From Methylobacterium soli (lineage in GTDB: Bacteria > Pseudomonadota > Alphaproteobacteria > Rhizobiales > Beijerinckiaceae), in NCBI RefSeq assembly GCF_008806385.1, contig NZ_VZZK01000009.1, forward strand, positions 124,001-188,000: a stretch of 64,000 bases of DNA, in the 5' to 3' direction. A program made the translations under genes and the position numbers. The notes beneath the pieces were generated by a model. It saw nothing but the letters and a program-made list of their open reading frames with translations, did no database searches and was not told the DNA's origin. Positions 17,680-24,420 of the stretch are shown here, one piece after another (within the stretch, counting starts at the first letter, position 1; every line of letters starts with the position of its first letter).

Positions 17680-18227
17680 CGCACCACCTCGCAGCCGTAG
17701 AGGGCGAGCAGCGCAGCCTCGGCGCGGCCGTCGTCCTTCTTGCGGGCGAAGTCGCGCGAGGCCGGCCACGTGCGGATGGCAAGCGCGCGGGACTGCTCCT
17801 TGTCGGAAGAGAGCCGGAAGTGCTTTTTCCACCGCGCCGGCGTCTCGAGCCGGTAAGGGATATGCAGCGCGCCGAGCGCGCCGAGCACGGCCCCGTATGC
17901 CATGCCGAATTTGAAGGTCGACGAGACGCCCTGCTTTGGCATCGCGGAGACCCGCTCGACGATTGCCTCCGTCGCGCCGTGGTCGCGGATCAGCCGGCCG
18001 AGCTCGGCGCCGTCGATCTGACCGTCGGCGAGAGGCGCGTCGAACACCAGGATCTCGCGCGGCCGCCCCGGCCGGTAGAAGGCGAGGGCGCCCGAGGCTC
18101 CAGGATCGACGCCGAGCACGACGCGGTCCGGATCGGTCAGCGCCGCAGGAGCTACCAGGATCTGCTCGTCCGCATCAGCGCAGGAGCGTACGTCGTCTTG
18201 AAAGGCGAACAGACCTGTGGCTTCCAT
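17676..18227 (-). CDS. RuvC-like Holliday junction resolvase (phage type)
   Basis: 183 residues from ATG 18227 (MEATGLFAF). RNase H-fold active-site order is visible: VLGVDPGASGALAFY (Asp), EAIVERVSA (Glu) and KKDDGRAEAALLALYG (the paired acidic residues). RuvC family enzymes cut four-way junctions symmetrically. In phages they resolve recombination or replication intermediates before packaging. It fits with the exonuclease/Sak4 pair at 23.4-25.4 kb. Confidence 0.87.
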   Translation of the reverse strand: MEATGLFAFQDDVRSCADADEQILVAPAALTDPDRVVLGVDPGASGALAFYRPGRPREILVFDAPLADGQIDGAELGRLIRDHGATEAIVERVSAMPKQGVSSTFKFGMAYGAVLGALGALHIPYRLETPARWKKHFRLSSDKEQSRALAIRTWPASRDFARKKDDGRAEAALLALYGCEVVR

Positions 18228-18258
18228 GGTGTCCTCTGAAACCGAGAGACCAGACTTC

Positions 18259-18296
18259 ACGCCCGGCGCCACTGCTTCCCCGCAGGCGCCGGGCGT
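18259..18296. terminator. Intercistronic GC hairpin
   Basis: Stem ACGCCCGGCGCC / GGCGCCGGGCGT around a 14-base loop, lying between the Acb2/Tad1-like gene and the resolvase gene. It may attenuate or terminate the leftward transcript; no T-run follows. Confidence 0.45.
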
Positions 18297-18309
18297 CTTC
18301 GTTGCGGGG

Positions 18310-18702
18310 TCAGGGGTGAGGGCGGCCGGGCGGTAGGCCGCCGTCGGTGCGCGGCACGCGGGGCGGCGCGTCGAGGTACTGGCCTGCGTTCGCGGCGGTG
18401 GTCGCGTCTTCCGGCAGCGTCACGCGACCCGGCTGGAAAACCGAGCGGTTCACCGCCATGAAGCCGTTCTCGATTGCGGTGCGGCCGACCGCGAGCCACC
18501 GCTTGTCGACGTCGTCGCGCTGGGCGAGCTCGTCGAGGATGCGGAGGGTCCGCTCCTCTGCCTGCTTGTTGGCGTTGACGATCCCGACCTTGTCGCCCGT
18601 CTGCGGACGGTAGCCGGCGACGGGCAGACCCTGATACTCCGTCTGCCCAGGAACGTTTGGCTCCTGCTGTACGGCATCGCGACCAGAGTTCGCGCTTTCC
18701 AT
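18310..18702 (-). CDS. Acb2/Tad1-type anti-CBASS/anti-Thoeris protein (cyclic nucleotide sponge)
   Basis: 130 residues from ATG 18702, with AGGAGAG upstream. Residues ~27-95 carry the hairpin-domain pattern of the family formerly called DUF7681: GYRPQTGDKVGIVNANK, EERTLRILDELAQ, then DKRWLAVGRTAIENGFMAVN and RSVFQPGRV. Characterised members bind and sequester cyclic di-/trinucleotides (Acb2) or ADP-ribose-type signals (Tad1), blocking CBASS or Thoeris defence. Family assignment is from the recalled sequence signature; which signal this protein binds is unknown. The flanks (~25 N-terminal, ~35 C-terminal Pro-rich) look disordered. Lies upstream of the resolvase in the leftward operon. Confidence 0.85.
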   Translation of the reverse strand: MESANSGRDAVQQEPNVPGQTEYQGLPVAGYRPQTGDKVGIVNANKQAEERTLRILDELAQRDDVDKRWLAVGRTAIENGFMAVNRSVFQPGRVTLPEDATTAANAGQYLDAPPRVPRTDGGLPPGRPHP

Positions 18703-18712
18703 TGCTCTCTCC

Positions 18713-18928
18713 TCAGTATTGACGGTCGGCGGGATCGCGCTCGGGGTGGCGTGCCCAGAGGCGGGGCAGCCATTCGCGCGGGCGCAGGATGGTTTCCGGC
18801 ATGTCCGGATCGGCGATGTCCGCCGCGACCGACAGCAGCTCACCGAGCCACAGCGGCAGGCGCGCCAGCAGGCGAAGCAGGGCGGACAGGCCCGAGCGGG
18901 CGATGGCGAGGAGGCCTCCGGATCTCAC
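18713..18928 (-). CDS. Small hypothetical phage protein with amphipathic helix
   Basis: 71 residues from a GTG at 18928 overlapping the previous stop (GTGA). N-terminal hydrophobic helix LLAIARSGLSALLRLLARL, then DMPETILRPREWLPRLWARH. Could be membrane-associated. Ends 10 bases before the Acb2/Tad1-like start. No family recognised. Confidence 0.6.
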   Translation of the reverse strand: MRSGGLLAIARSGLSALLRLLARLPLWLGELLSVAADIADPDMPETILRPREWLPRLWARHPERDPADRQY

Positions 18929-19275
18929 CGTTCGCCTCCATCGAGCCGGGCCTGGAGCGCAGCGATCTGCGCCTCGAGGCGGCGCCGCTCCTCCTCGCGC
19001 GCGGCCCGGTCGAGCCACGCCGGAGGATCGGTCATCACCGCGCAGGCGAGCTCGGGCCCGTAGGCGCTGAGCAGGCGCAGGAACGCCCAGGACGTCGGCG
19101 CCGAGCCGCGATCCAGCCACTTCGCGATGGTGTTGGGTGAGATGCCGGTGTCGGCAGCCACGTTCTCCGCAGTCTTCGTCGGGTAGACCCGGCGTAGAAA
19201 TGCGTTCGTCCGTTCTTGGACAACTGTACGTTCGGCGTCGCCCTGCTGGGCGACAATCCGGTGCGACTTTCCCAT
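18925..19275 (-). CDS. HTH regulator, phage
   Basis: 116 residues from ATG 19275 (MGKSHRIVAQQG); an in-frame start at 19299 is possible. HTH region: TAENVAADTGISPNTIAKWLDRG, residues ~33-55. A C-terminal coiled coil follows (REEERRRLEAQIAALQARL). Divergent from the small gene at 19334, so it may regulate that promoter region. First gene of the leftward replication operon. Confidence 0.75.
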   Translation of the reverse strand: MGKSHRIVAQQGDAERTVVQERTNAFLRRVYPTKTAENVAADTGISPNTIAKWLDRGSAPTSWAFLRLLSAYGPELACAVMTDPPAWLDRAAREEERRRLEAQIAALQARLDGGER

Positions 19276-19333
19276 TGCTTTGCCCGATGTTCGAGACATC
19301 GAGCGAGGCTCGTTGGAGAAGAGGTCAGGACCG

Positions 19334-19633
19334 ATGGACGGGGCGAACGACATGTCAGCGCCTCGCATCACAGAGGAAGCGGGTACGCAGAACACGGGCG
19401 CGATCGACGGCCGGGAAGCTGAGACGATCGCGCAGGAACACGCGGGCAGCCCCTGCAAGGGCCGCACGCGGAAGACGAAGAAGATGCTGGGCTGGCAGAC
19501 GCGCCTCAGGCGCGCTGCCGCCGCTCACGCTCGCAAGCAGCAGCGAGCGAAGGATTCCACCGACCACCCGCAGCAGCTCGATGCGCGCGGTCTGATGGTC
19601 TGGCTCGACGACACCCTTACGCAGAGCTGGTGA
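19334..19633 (+). CDS. Small basic hypothetical protein
   Basis: 99 residues from ATG 19334 with GAAGAGGTCAGG upstream; ATG 19352 is an alternative. Basic centre (KGRTRKTKKMLGWQTRLRRA), C-terminus ARGLMVWLDDTLTQSW. Divergent from the HTH regulator. Could bind DNA or RNA. No family recognised. Confidence 0.55.
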   Translation: MDGANDMSAPRITEEAGTQNTGAIDGREAETIAQEHAGSPCKGRTRKTKKMLGWQTRLRRAAAAHARKQQRAKDSTDHPQQLDARGLMVWLDDTLTQSW

Positions 19634-19718
19634 CCCGTGCAAAGCGCCAGTATTGCGCAGCGTTTTGCTGATGCCGCATTCGGCGGTACTGTGGGGTCGA
19701 GTAGCGTAAGAGTGTGTT

Positions 19719-19952
19719 ATGGACTTCTCTGCCGAACAACCCGGCTGCCCGTTGATGACGAGGCTTGTTGCATTGCTCGAAAGCGAGCAGCGCTCACGCG
19801 GAACGAAGGCGCGAGCCGATCTTGCTGCCGCGCTCATCGACTTGGAGCGCGAGGCGATCGAGGCCGGCGCAACAGAGCGCACGTTGACCGCGATCCGCGC
19901 CGCGCACGCGATCGTAGACTTCAGCGAGATGCCGCTGTCGCCGGCGGGCTGA
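19719..19952 (+). CDS. Small helical hypothetical protein
   Basis: 77 residues. Helical: CPLMTRLVALLESEQRSRG, ADLAAALIDLEREAIEAGA, RTLTAIRAAHAIVDF. Compact, with no membrane segment. Coding-like codon use. No family recognised. Confidence 0.6.
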   Translation: MDFSAEQPGCPLMTRLVALLESEQRSRGTKARADLAAALIDLEREAIEAGATERTLTAIRAAHAIVDFSEMPLSPAG

Positions 19953-20018
19953 GCGGGATAGCTCACGCGAGCTTCGTGCAGATCTGGCAAGCCATGGTGC
20001 GTGCTCGCCCCGAAAGGG

Positions 20019-20041
20019 GCCGGAGCCCGAAGGCTCCGGCA
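20019..20041. terminator. Perfect GC hairpin
   Basis: GCCGGAGCC-CGAA-GGCTCCGGC, a 9-bp stem with a stable tetraloop, downstream of the small ORF ending at 19952. No T-run. Likely transcript end or RNA stability element. Confidence 0.4.
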
Positions 20042-20057
20042 AGTCTCAAGGGAGGAA

Positions 20058-20243
20058 GTGCCCCATGGGGCTTCGGACGCGGCGAACCGCGAATTGACGC
20101 TGAGGCTTTCTCGGCCCGTGCCCAGCAACGGGTTCCGCGCAGGGACTATCCCGGTCAGCGTCATGCCGAACGGCCCCTGGTCGAGATCGGACGCGCCGGA
20201 GCGCGAAAGGGTGAGGGCGCTCATGGCAGCGCCCCGACAATGA
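20058..20243 (+). CDS. Doubtful small ORF
   Basis: 61 residues from a GTG at 20058 directly behind GGGAGGAA (spacing too short to be convincing). LTLRLSRPVPSNGFRAGTIP looks protein-like. No family. Overlaps the end of the membrane-protein ORF on the other strand. Listed because nothing else explains 19953-20220. Confidence 0.25.
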   Translation: MPHGASDAANRELTLRLSRPVPSNGFRAGTIPVSVMPNGPWSRSDAPERERVRALMAAPRQ

Positions 20244-20367
20244 AGCAGGCGAGCCCAGCCACCGCATCCGCCAGCCCGATCACCAACGCGCGCACCGAGC
20301 CGTTCAGCCCGGCAGCCGCGAGGTTCAGCACCGACAGCGCGGCGAACAGGATTGCGAGCGCGGCCAT
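20221..20367 (-). CDS. Tiny two-helix membrane protein
   Basis: 48 residues from ATG 20367 with GGGAG at good spacing. Two hydrophobic segments: ALAILFAALSVLNLAAAGL and ALVIGLADAVAGLACFIVGA. Too short for an enzyme. Such proteins in prophages act in superinfection exclusion or as holin-like factors (family knowledge, not shown here). Confidence 0.6.
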   Translation of the reverse strand: MAALAILFAALSVLNLAAAGLNGSVRALVIGLADAVAGLACFIVGALP

Positions 20368-20489
20368 GTCAGGCGCTCCCGACCGCACGGCACCGCACCA
20401 TTGCGAGAGCGCCGGCCTGAAGCCATCGAATGTTAAGTCCGGAGCGGAGAGCCGCCCCCACGCTCGTACGCACGTGAGCGGAGGCGCCG

Positions 20490-20822
20490 ATGCGAGCCCA
20501 GAGCCGAGACATCCTCGACGTGCAGCACTGCGCGAAGACGCGCGCCGCGCCCGAGCCGGCACCACTGCGGCCCGAGGACTTCGACGACATCATCGCCGAG
20601 CAAGCTGCCCAGCAGCAGGTGCTGTTGATGGCGCTCCGGCGGATCGCGGCGCTCACACGAGCCGAGGGGAGGGAACCGGCGCAGCTCGCGGCCCGGTGGC
20701 GCACGGTCGGCAGGCAGGCAATGGACCGCGCAACGTTCAACGTGGCTCCAGGCCACGAGCGCACGGTTCGGCAGGAGGCAAAGGCGCGGCTCGACGAAAT
20801 CATCGAGATTGGCCTTCAGTAG
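20490..20822 (+). CDS. Helical hypothetical protein
   Basis: 110 residues, ATG preceded by GAGCGGAGGC. Helices: EDFDDIIAEQAAQQQVLLMA, RRIAALTRAEG, EAKARLDEIIEIG. No family recognised. Convergent with and overlapping the gene at 20800 by 23 bases. Confidence 0.6.
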   Translation: MRAQSRDILDVQHCAKTRAAPEPAPLRPEDFDDIIAEQAAQQQVLLMALRRIAALTRAEGREPAQLAARWRTVGRQAMDRATFNVAPGHERTVRQEAKARLDEIIEIGLQ

Positions 20823-21189
20823 CCGAGGTCTTCAGCCCATGCGGCTTTCGGCAGGCAACTGACGGCTGCACCTCGTCGGAAAACGCCGCCTCACTGCCGG
20901 CCGCCGGCTCATCTAAACGCTGCTCGGTGCTAGGTTCAGGCCGCGCAATCCCCTCCGGCCAAGCGGCGCCTTCGGGCCAATGATCCGAAAGCCATTGGAA
21001 GGCCGCCGCGAGGAAGCGCGAGCCGATGTCCCCGCCTTCGCGGAGAAGCCGAATGCGCTTGCCGTCATTGAACAACAGCGTGGACACACGAGAGTCAGAG
21101 ACCCCGCGTACACTGCGGAAAGCGTCAACGACGGTCAGGAGATGGTCGGCGGTCAACATGGCGCCGAAGGTGCGGGCAATCTCCCTCAT
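20800..21189 (-). CDS. Cro-position phage regulator candidate
   Basis: 129 residues. N-terminal DNA-binding-like segment ADHLLTVVDAFRSVRGVSD with VSTLLFNDGKRIRLL, then a helical part (RFLAAAFQWLSDHWPEG) and a disordered tail. It diverges from the CI-like repressor with 57 bp between starts, the place of a cro gene. Operator-like sites overlap its start codon and the gap. Function as Cro is inferred from position. Confidence 0.65.
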   Translation of the reverse strand: MREIARTFGAMLTADHLLTVVDAFRSVRGVSDSRVSTLLFNDGKRIRLLREGGDIGSRFLAAAFQWLSDHWPEGAAWPEGIARPEPSTEQRLDEPAAGSEAAFSDEVQPSVACRKPHGLKTSATEGQSR

Positions 21190-21246
21190 CAGTCAAGGGG
21201 TACTTCCCGCTCTCTGTGCAAAAACGATGCGGGTATCTTCCCGCGC
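21172..21246. promoter_or_regulatory. Repressor operators O1-O3 between the divergent regulators
   Basis: Three copies of a palindromic motif GCGGGnAnnTnCCCGC: GCGGGCAATCTCCCTC at 21172, GGGGTACTTCCCGC at 21197 and GCGGGTATCTTCCCGC at 21229. The first overlaps the start of the leftward gene and the third ends at the repressor start codon. The same motif recurs at 22477 and 22506. Expected targets of the CI-like repressor. Confidence 0.7.
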
Positions 21247-21969
21247 ATGGCCACTGATCTCCGCGAGCGCATCCAGGAGCGCCTTAAAGACCTGAGCAAA
21301 TCGATGCGTGCCGCGTCTCTGGATGGTGGTCTCGGCCCCGATGCAATTCGCGATCTGATGCGCCGGCCGAATGACTCCCCGACGATGGAAACGATTGAGA
21401 AGCTTGCGAGGGGCTTGAATACGACGGCGGCGTGGCTCGCATTTGAAGCTGGCCCGAAGACCCTACGCCCGGGGGGAAGCGGCCTTATCAACGCGAATCG
21501 CCAATTCACCTTGGCAAGGGTGGACAGCGCGGTAAGGGCCGGCGCCTTCCTAGCGGCCCCGAGCTTCGATGACGACTTGGGCGAGGTCATTTCGGCGCCG
21601 CGCGATCCTGAGTATCCCTTTGCCCGTCAGATCGCTTATCGAGTCGAGGGAGACTCGATGAATGAAGCAAAGCCGCGTCCCATCCGGGAGGGCGATTTCA
21701 TCATCTGCGCGGCTTGGGAGGATCTTGGTATCGAGCCGCGCGATGGGCAGCTCGTGGTCGTTCAGCAAACAATCAATGATGGGCAGCTACGCGAACGCTC
21801 AGTTAAAGCGATCCGCTTGATGCCAGACCAAGCTGAGTTTGTGCCGATGTCTTCTAATCCGAGGCACGAACCGATTGTCGTGCCTCGCAATCTTGAGCCG
21901 AACGACGGGCGCAAGGTCGAGATTCTTGCGCTCGTCCGCTACGTCTTCGATAACCAGCTCATACGATAG
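21247..21969 (+). CDS. CI-like phage repressor with S24/LexA peptidase domain
   Basis: 240 residues from ATG 21247. N-terminal HTH region ~1-65 (LRERIQERLKDLSKSM, then TMETIEKLARGLNTTAAWLA). C-terminal S24 fold with catalytic Ser137 (VEGDSM), a Lys near 183 (ERSVKAIR), and RAGA at 97-100 as a candidate self-cleavage site. RecA-stimulated autocleavage on DNA damage would induce the prophage. Its operators flank both it and the early promoter at 22501. Confidence 0.9.
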   Translation: MATDLRERIQERLKDLSKSMRAASLDGGLGPDAIRDLMRRPNDSPTMETIEKLARGLNTTAAWLAFEAGPKTLRPGGSGLINANRQFTLARVDSAVRAGAFLAAPSFDDDLGEVISAPRDPEYPFARQIAYRVEGDSMNEAKPRPIREGDFIICAAWEDLGIEPRDGQLVVVQQTINDGQLRERSVKAIRLMPDQAEFVPMSSNPRHEPIVVPRNLEPNDGRKVEILALVRYVFDNQLIR

Positions 21970-22252
21970 ATCGGGCAGGTTCATCGCCTGGTTGACGCTG
22001 ATAAGCAACGCCCAGGATCGTTGCGCTAGTCTCTCCGCAGTAGATACAATCTGGATCAATCTCAGCTGTGGCGCCGGACGACCAAAAATCGTGGATTGTC
22101 GCCGGGTCGTTAGGCTCATCAGCAAGGCAGATGATTTGCGAGCGCTCGCGGTCGCACGTGTTGCACCGTAGCCGAACATTGAAGGCGCGCTCCTGAAGCA
22201 GGGGCAGCGACTCGGAACCGGAATGCGTCTTAGTCGGGAACAGCAGCGACAC
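21959..22252 (-). CDS. Zinc-ribbon-like phage protein, probably SOS-controlled
   Basis: 97 residues from a GTG at 22252 with GGGAG upstream; a longer start at 22318 would place the SOS box inside the coding region. Two CxxC pairs: RCNTCDRERSQIICL and DPDCIYCGE, as in a zinc ribbon. A perfect GTTC-N7-GTTC LexA box lies 22 bases upstream. Convergent with the repressor gene (11-base overlap). No named family. An SOS-induced zinc protein beside the repressor could be an antirepressor (inference). Confidence 0.65.
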   Translation of the reverse strand: MSLLFPTKTHSGSESLPLLQERAFNVRLRCNTCDRERSQIICLADEPNDPATIHDFWSSGATAEIDPDCIYCGETSATILGVAYQRQPGDEPARSIV

Positions 22253-22273
22253 GGGTGTTCTCCCTTCACCTAT

Positions 22274-22288
22274 GTTCCTATTCCGTTC
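22274..22288. promoter_or_regulatory. LexA/SOS box, GTTC-N7-GTTC
   Basis: GTTCCTATTCCGTTC matches the alphaproteobacterial LexA consensus exactly. Lies just upstream of the zinc-ribbon gene and 200 bp from the early promoter. Confidence 0.65.
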
Positions 22289-22476
22289 TCTTTCGTACCG
22301 GGAGTCAATGGCGCTCATAATCTGCCGCTTGAGCTGTGGAAAGACGCCTCAGCATCGGCGCCAATTAGTTCACTGCGCTAACGAATTTCCGAGGGGCTGA
22401 ATTGTGAATTGCATGGGCAACAGTGCGAATGCCCGCGTTTTTTTAGGCCGTGCAGCCGCGCGCCGCCCATGAAAAT

Positions 22477-22530
22477 AAGGGCAATCTCCCTCATAATCCA
22501 TTGACGCGGGCAATCTCCCGCATCTACCTT
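22477..22530 (+). promoter_or_regulatory. Early rightward promoter with two repressor operators
   Basis: TTGACG at 22501 and TACCTT at 22525 form -35/-10 elements with an 18-base spacer. The operator GCGGGCAATCTCCCGC (22506-22521) fills the spacer, and a second copy AAGGGCAATCTCCCTC lies at 22477. Repressor bound here would silence the early operon that starts at 22564. Confidence 0.65.
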
Positions 22531-22563
22531 AATTCCATCGCCTCTCGCGGTGGAGCCGCCCAA

Positions 22564-22950
22564 GTGTCAGCCCCCCACACATCGAACGTCACACACCTCA
22601 TCCGCTACAGGAGCGCCCGGGACGGCAGATCCTGGCTCGATCAGCATCCGATCGGCGAGACGCGGGCTGCCGTCGTCGACCAGCTCGTCGGCTTCGGTCA
22701 CCGGGACACGCTTGAGGCGGTCTACGCGCTCGACATGCTGACCCAGCACGTCACCGACGTGACCCGCGACGTGCTCCACGCGCTCGCCGCCCACCTCGAG
22801 GCCGAGAACGACGAGCTGCCCGGCGGCCTGGCTGAGGCCTTCGAGCGCTACGACGTGCCGGTGCCCCAGTTCGTCGAGGACGACGCCGAGGACGCGCACG
22901 CCGAACATCGGCTGAGCTTCGCCCAGCTCGGGCTGGAGGCGCGGTCATGA
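22564..22950 (+). CDS. Hypothetical early phage protein
   Basis: 128 residues from a GTG at 22564. Helical centre VVDQLVGFGHRDTLEAVYAL and VTRDVLHALAAHLEAENDEL, acidic tail. First gene of the early operon behind the operator-controlled promoter. Overlaps the next tiny gene (ATGA). No family recognised. Confidence 0.7.
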   Translation: MSAPHTSNVTHLIRYRSARDGRSWLDQHPIGETRAAVVDQLVGFGHRDTLEAVYALDMLTQHVTDVTRDVLHALAAHLEAENDELPGGLAEAFERYDVPVPQFVEDDAEDAHAEHRLSFAQLGLEARS

Positions 22951-23057
22951 CCGACCCTCAGCTCGCCGCTCTCTTCAGCACCGCCGGGCCGACCTTCCTC
23001 GGCATCCTCTGGGCCCTCGGCAACGCCGTGGGCAACGCGCTCGGGCCGCACTCGTGA
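22947..23057 (+). CDS. Tiny early phage protein, 36 residues
   Basis: ATG at 22947 overlaps the previous stop (ATGA), and its stop overlaps the next start (GTGA), so both ends are translationally coupled. Hydrophobic centre FLGILWALGNAVGNALG suggests one membrane helix. No family recognised. Confidence 0.6.
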   Translation: MTDPQLAALFSTAGPTFLGILWALGNAVGNALGPHS

Positions 23058-23437
23058 TCCTCGCGGCCTACTCCGAGGCCCTCGTCCTCGAGGTGCGGGC
23101 CATCCTTCCTCTCGACATGGAGGCGGCTGTGGCTGCCCAGAACACCACCGCCACCAAGCTCTCGCTCGCTGGGTTCCGCGGCCCCTTCGCGGTCCGCTCG
23201 GCCTGGGAGCCCGTCATTGTCGACGAGACGGGTGCGCCCGTCGCGATGGCGCTCCCGGGCCCGAGCGCCGCCTACCGCATGCTGCTCGCCGAGGAGATCG
23301 CCGCGGCGCTGAACACGCGCTGCGCCATCCCCGAGCCGGCGATCGCCGACCGCTTCGACCCGCATCACCTCGCGGCCGTGAAGGCCGAGAGCCGGCGGAA
23401 CGACGACCGCCTCAACCCACCCCAGGCCGCGGAGTGA
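23054..23437 (+). CDS. Hypothetical early phage protein
   Basis: 127 residues from a GTG at 23054. Segments PFAVRSAWEPVIVDETGAPV and YRMLLAEEIAAALNTR look like a small alpha/beta fold. Located directly before the exonuclease gene with a 4-base overlap, so probably made with the recombination proteins. No family recognised. Confidence 0.65.
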   Translation: MILAAYSEALVLEVRAILPLDMEAAVAAQNTTATKLSLAGFRGPFAVRSAWEPVIVDETGAPVAMALPGPSAAYRMLLAEEIAAALNTRCAIPEPAIADRFDPHHLAAVKAESRRNDDRLNPPQAAE

Positions 23438-23442
23438 CCGCC

Positions 23443-24420
23443 ATGAAGATCATCGAGCACACCGAGGGGCGCGTGCGGGGCCCAGGCCTCTACCGGATGC
23501 CGGCCGCGCTCTACCATGCTGATCCGAGCCCTGAGCCGAGCCTGTCGTCGTCGATCGCGAAGCTCCTGGTCTCGCACAGCGAGGAGCACGCCCACGCCGC
23601 GCACCCGCGCCTAGGCGCGCAACCCGGCGCCGACGAGGCCGATGCGACCCGCCCGCGCGAGATCGGCACCGCGGCCCACAAGCTCATCCTGGGGCAGGGC
23701 TCCGACCTGGTGGTGATCGACGCCGACGATTACCGCACGGCCGCCGCCAAGGCCGAGCGCGCCGCGGCCTACGCCGCTGGCCACTGCCCGATCTTGCGGC
23801 CTGACAGCGCGAAGGCCGAGGCCATGGCCGACCAGGTCGCCGAACGCCTGGGCGAGATCGAGGGCTGCGGCGCGTTCGCGTCAGCGCCGGCCGAGGTGGT
23901 GGCAATCGCGCGCGACCGGTCCGGCACCTGGCTCCGGATTATGATGGACAAGGTCGAGCTCGGCTCGCACCACGCGATCATCTGGGACGTGAAGACCGGC
24001 GACCAGTCCGCCGCGCCCCAGGGCCTCGGCCGCCGCATCGAGAGCATGGGCATGGAGGTGCAGAGCGCCCTCTACGTCCGCGCGCTCGAGACGCTGATGC
24101 CGCAGCTCGCCGGCCGCATCACGTTCCGCTGGATCTTCGTCGAGAACGACTTCCCGCACCCGCTCTGCGTCGCGGAGGCTGACGGCGCGACGATGCATGT
24201 CGGCGCCCGGAAGGTCTCGGCCGCGATCCACCGCTGGAACGCCGCGCGCGCCTCCGGGGTCTGGCCGAGCTATCCGGCCCGCATCATCCGCGCCGAGTAC
24301 CCGGAATGGGCGGCCAAGCGCTGGGCCGAGCGCGAGGAGCTGGACCCGGCCCTCGCCGGAGTCGGCTACGACATCGGCCAGAGCCCGCACCGTCCTCTCG
24401 ACTGGGAGAATGCGGCGTGA
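23443..24420 (+). CDS. PD-(D/E)XK exonuclease (RecE/exo VIII-like, DUF3799)
   Basis: 325 residues from ATG 23443 (a GTG at 23434 is possible). The nuclease core has WDVKTGDQ near residue 185 as the D-x-K motif, preceded by WLRIMMDKVELG (acidic) and REIGTAAHKLILG near 77, the conserved helix of this family. It resects double-stranded DNA in homologues to give 3' tails for annealing. Pairs with the Sak4-like ATPase that starts at its stop codon. Confidence 0.85.
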   Translation: MKIIEHTEGRVRGPGLYRMPAALYHADPSPEPSLSSSIAKLLVSHSEEHAHAAHPRLGAQPGADEADATRPREIGTAAHKLILGQGSDLVVIDADDYRTAAAKAERAAAYAAGHCPILRPDSAKAEAMADQVAERLGEIEGCGAFASAPAEVVAIARDRSGTWLRIMMDKVELGSHHAIIWDVKTGDQSAAPQGLGRRIESMGMEVQSALYVRALETLMPQLAGRITFRWIFVENDFPHPLCVAEADGATMHVGARKVSAAIHRWNAARASGVWPSYPARIIRAEYPEWAAKRWAEREELDPALAGVGYDIGQSPHRPLDWENAA

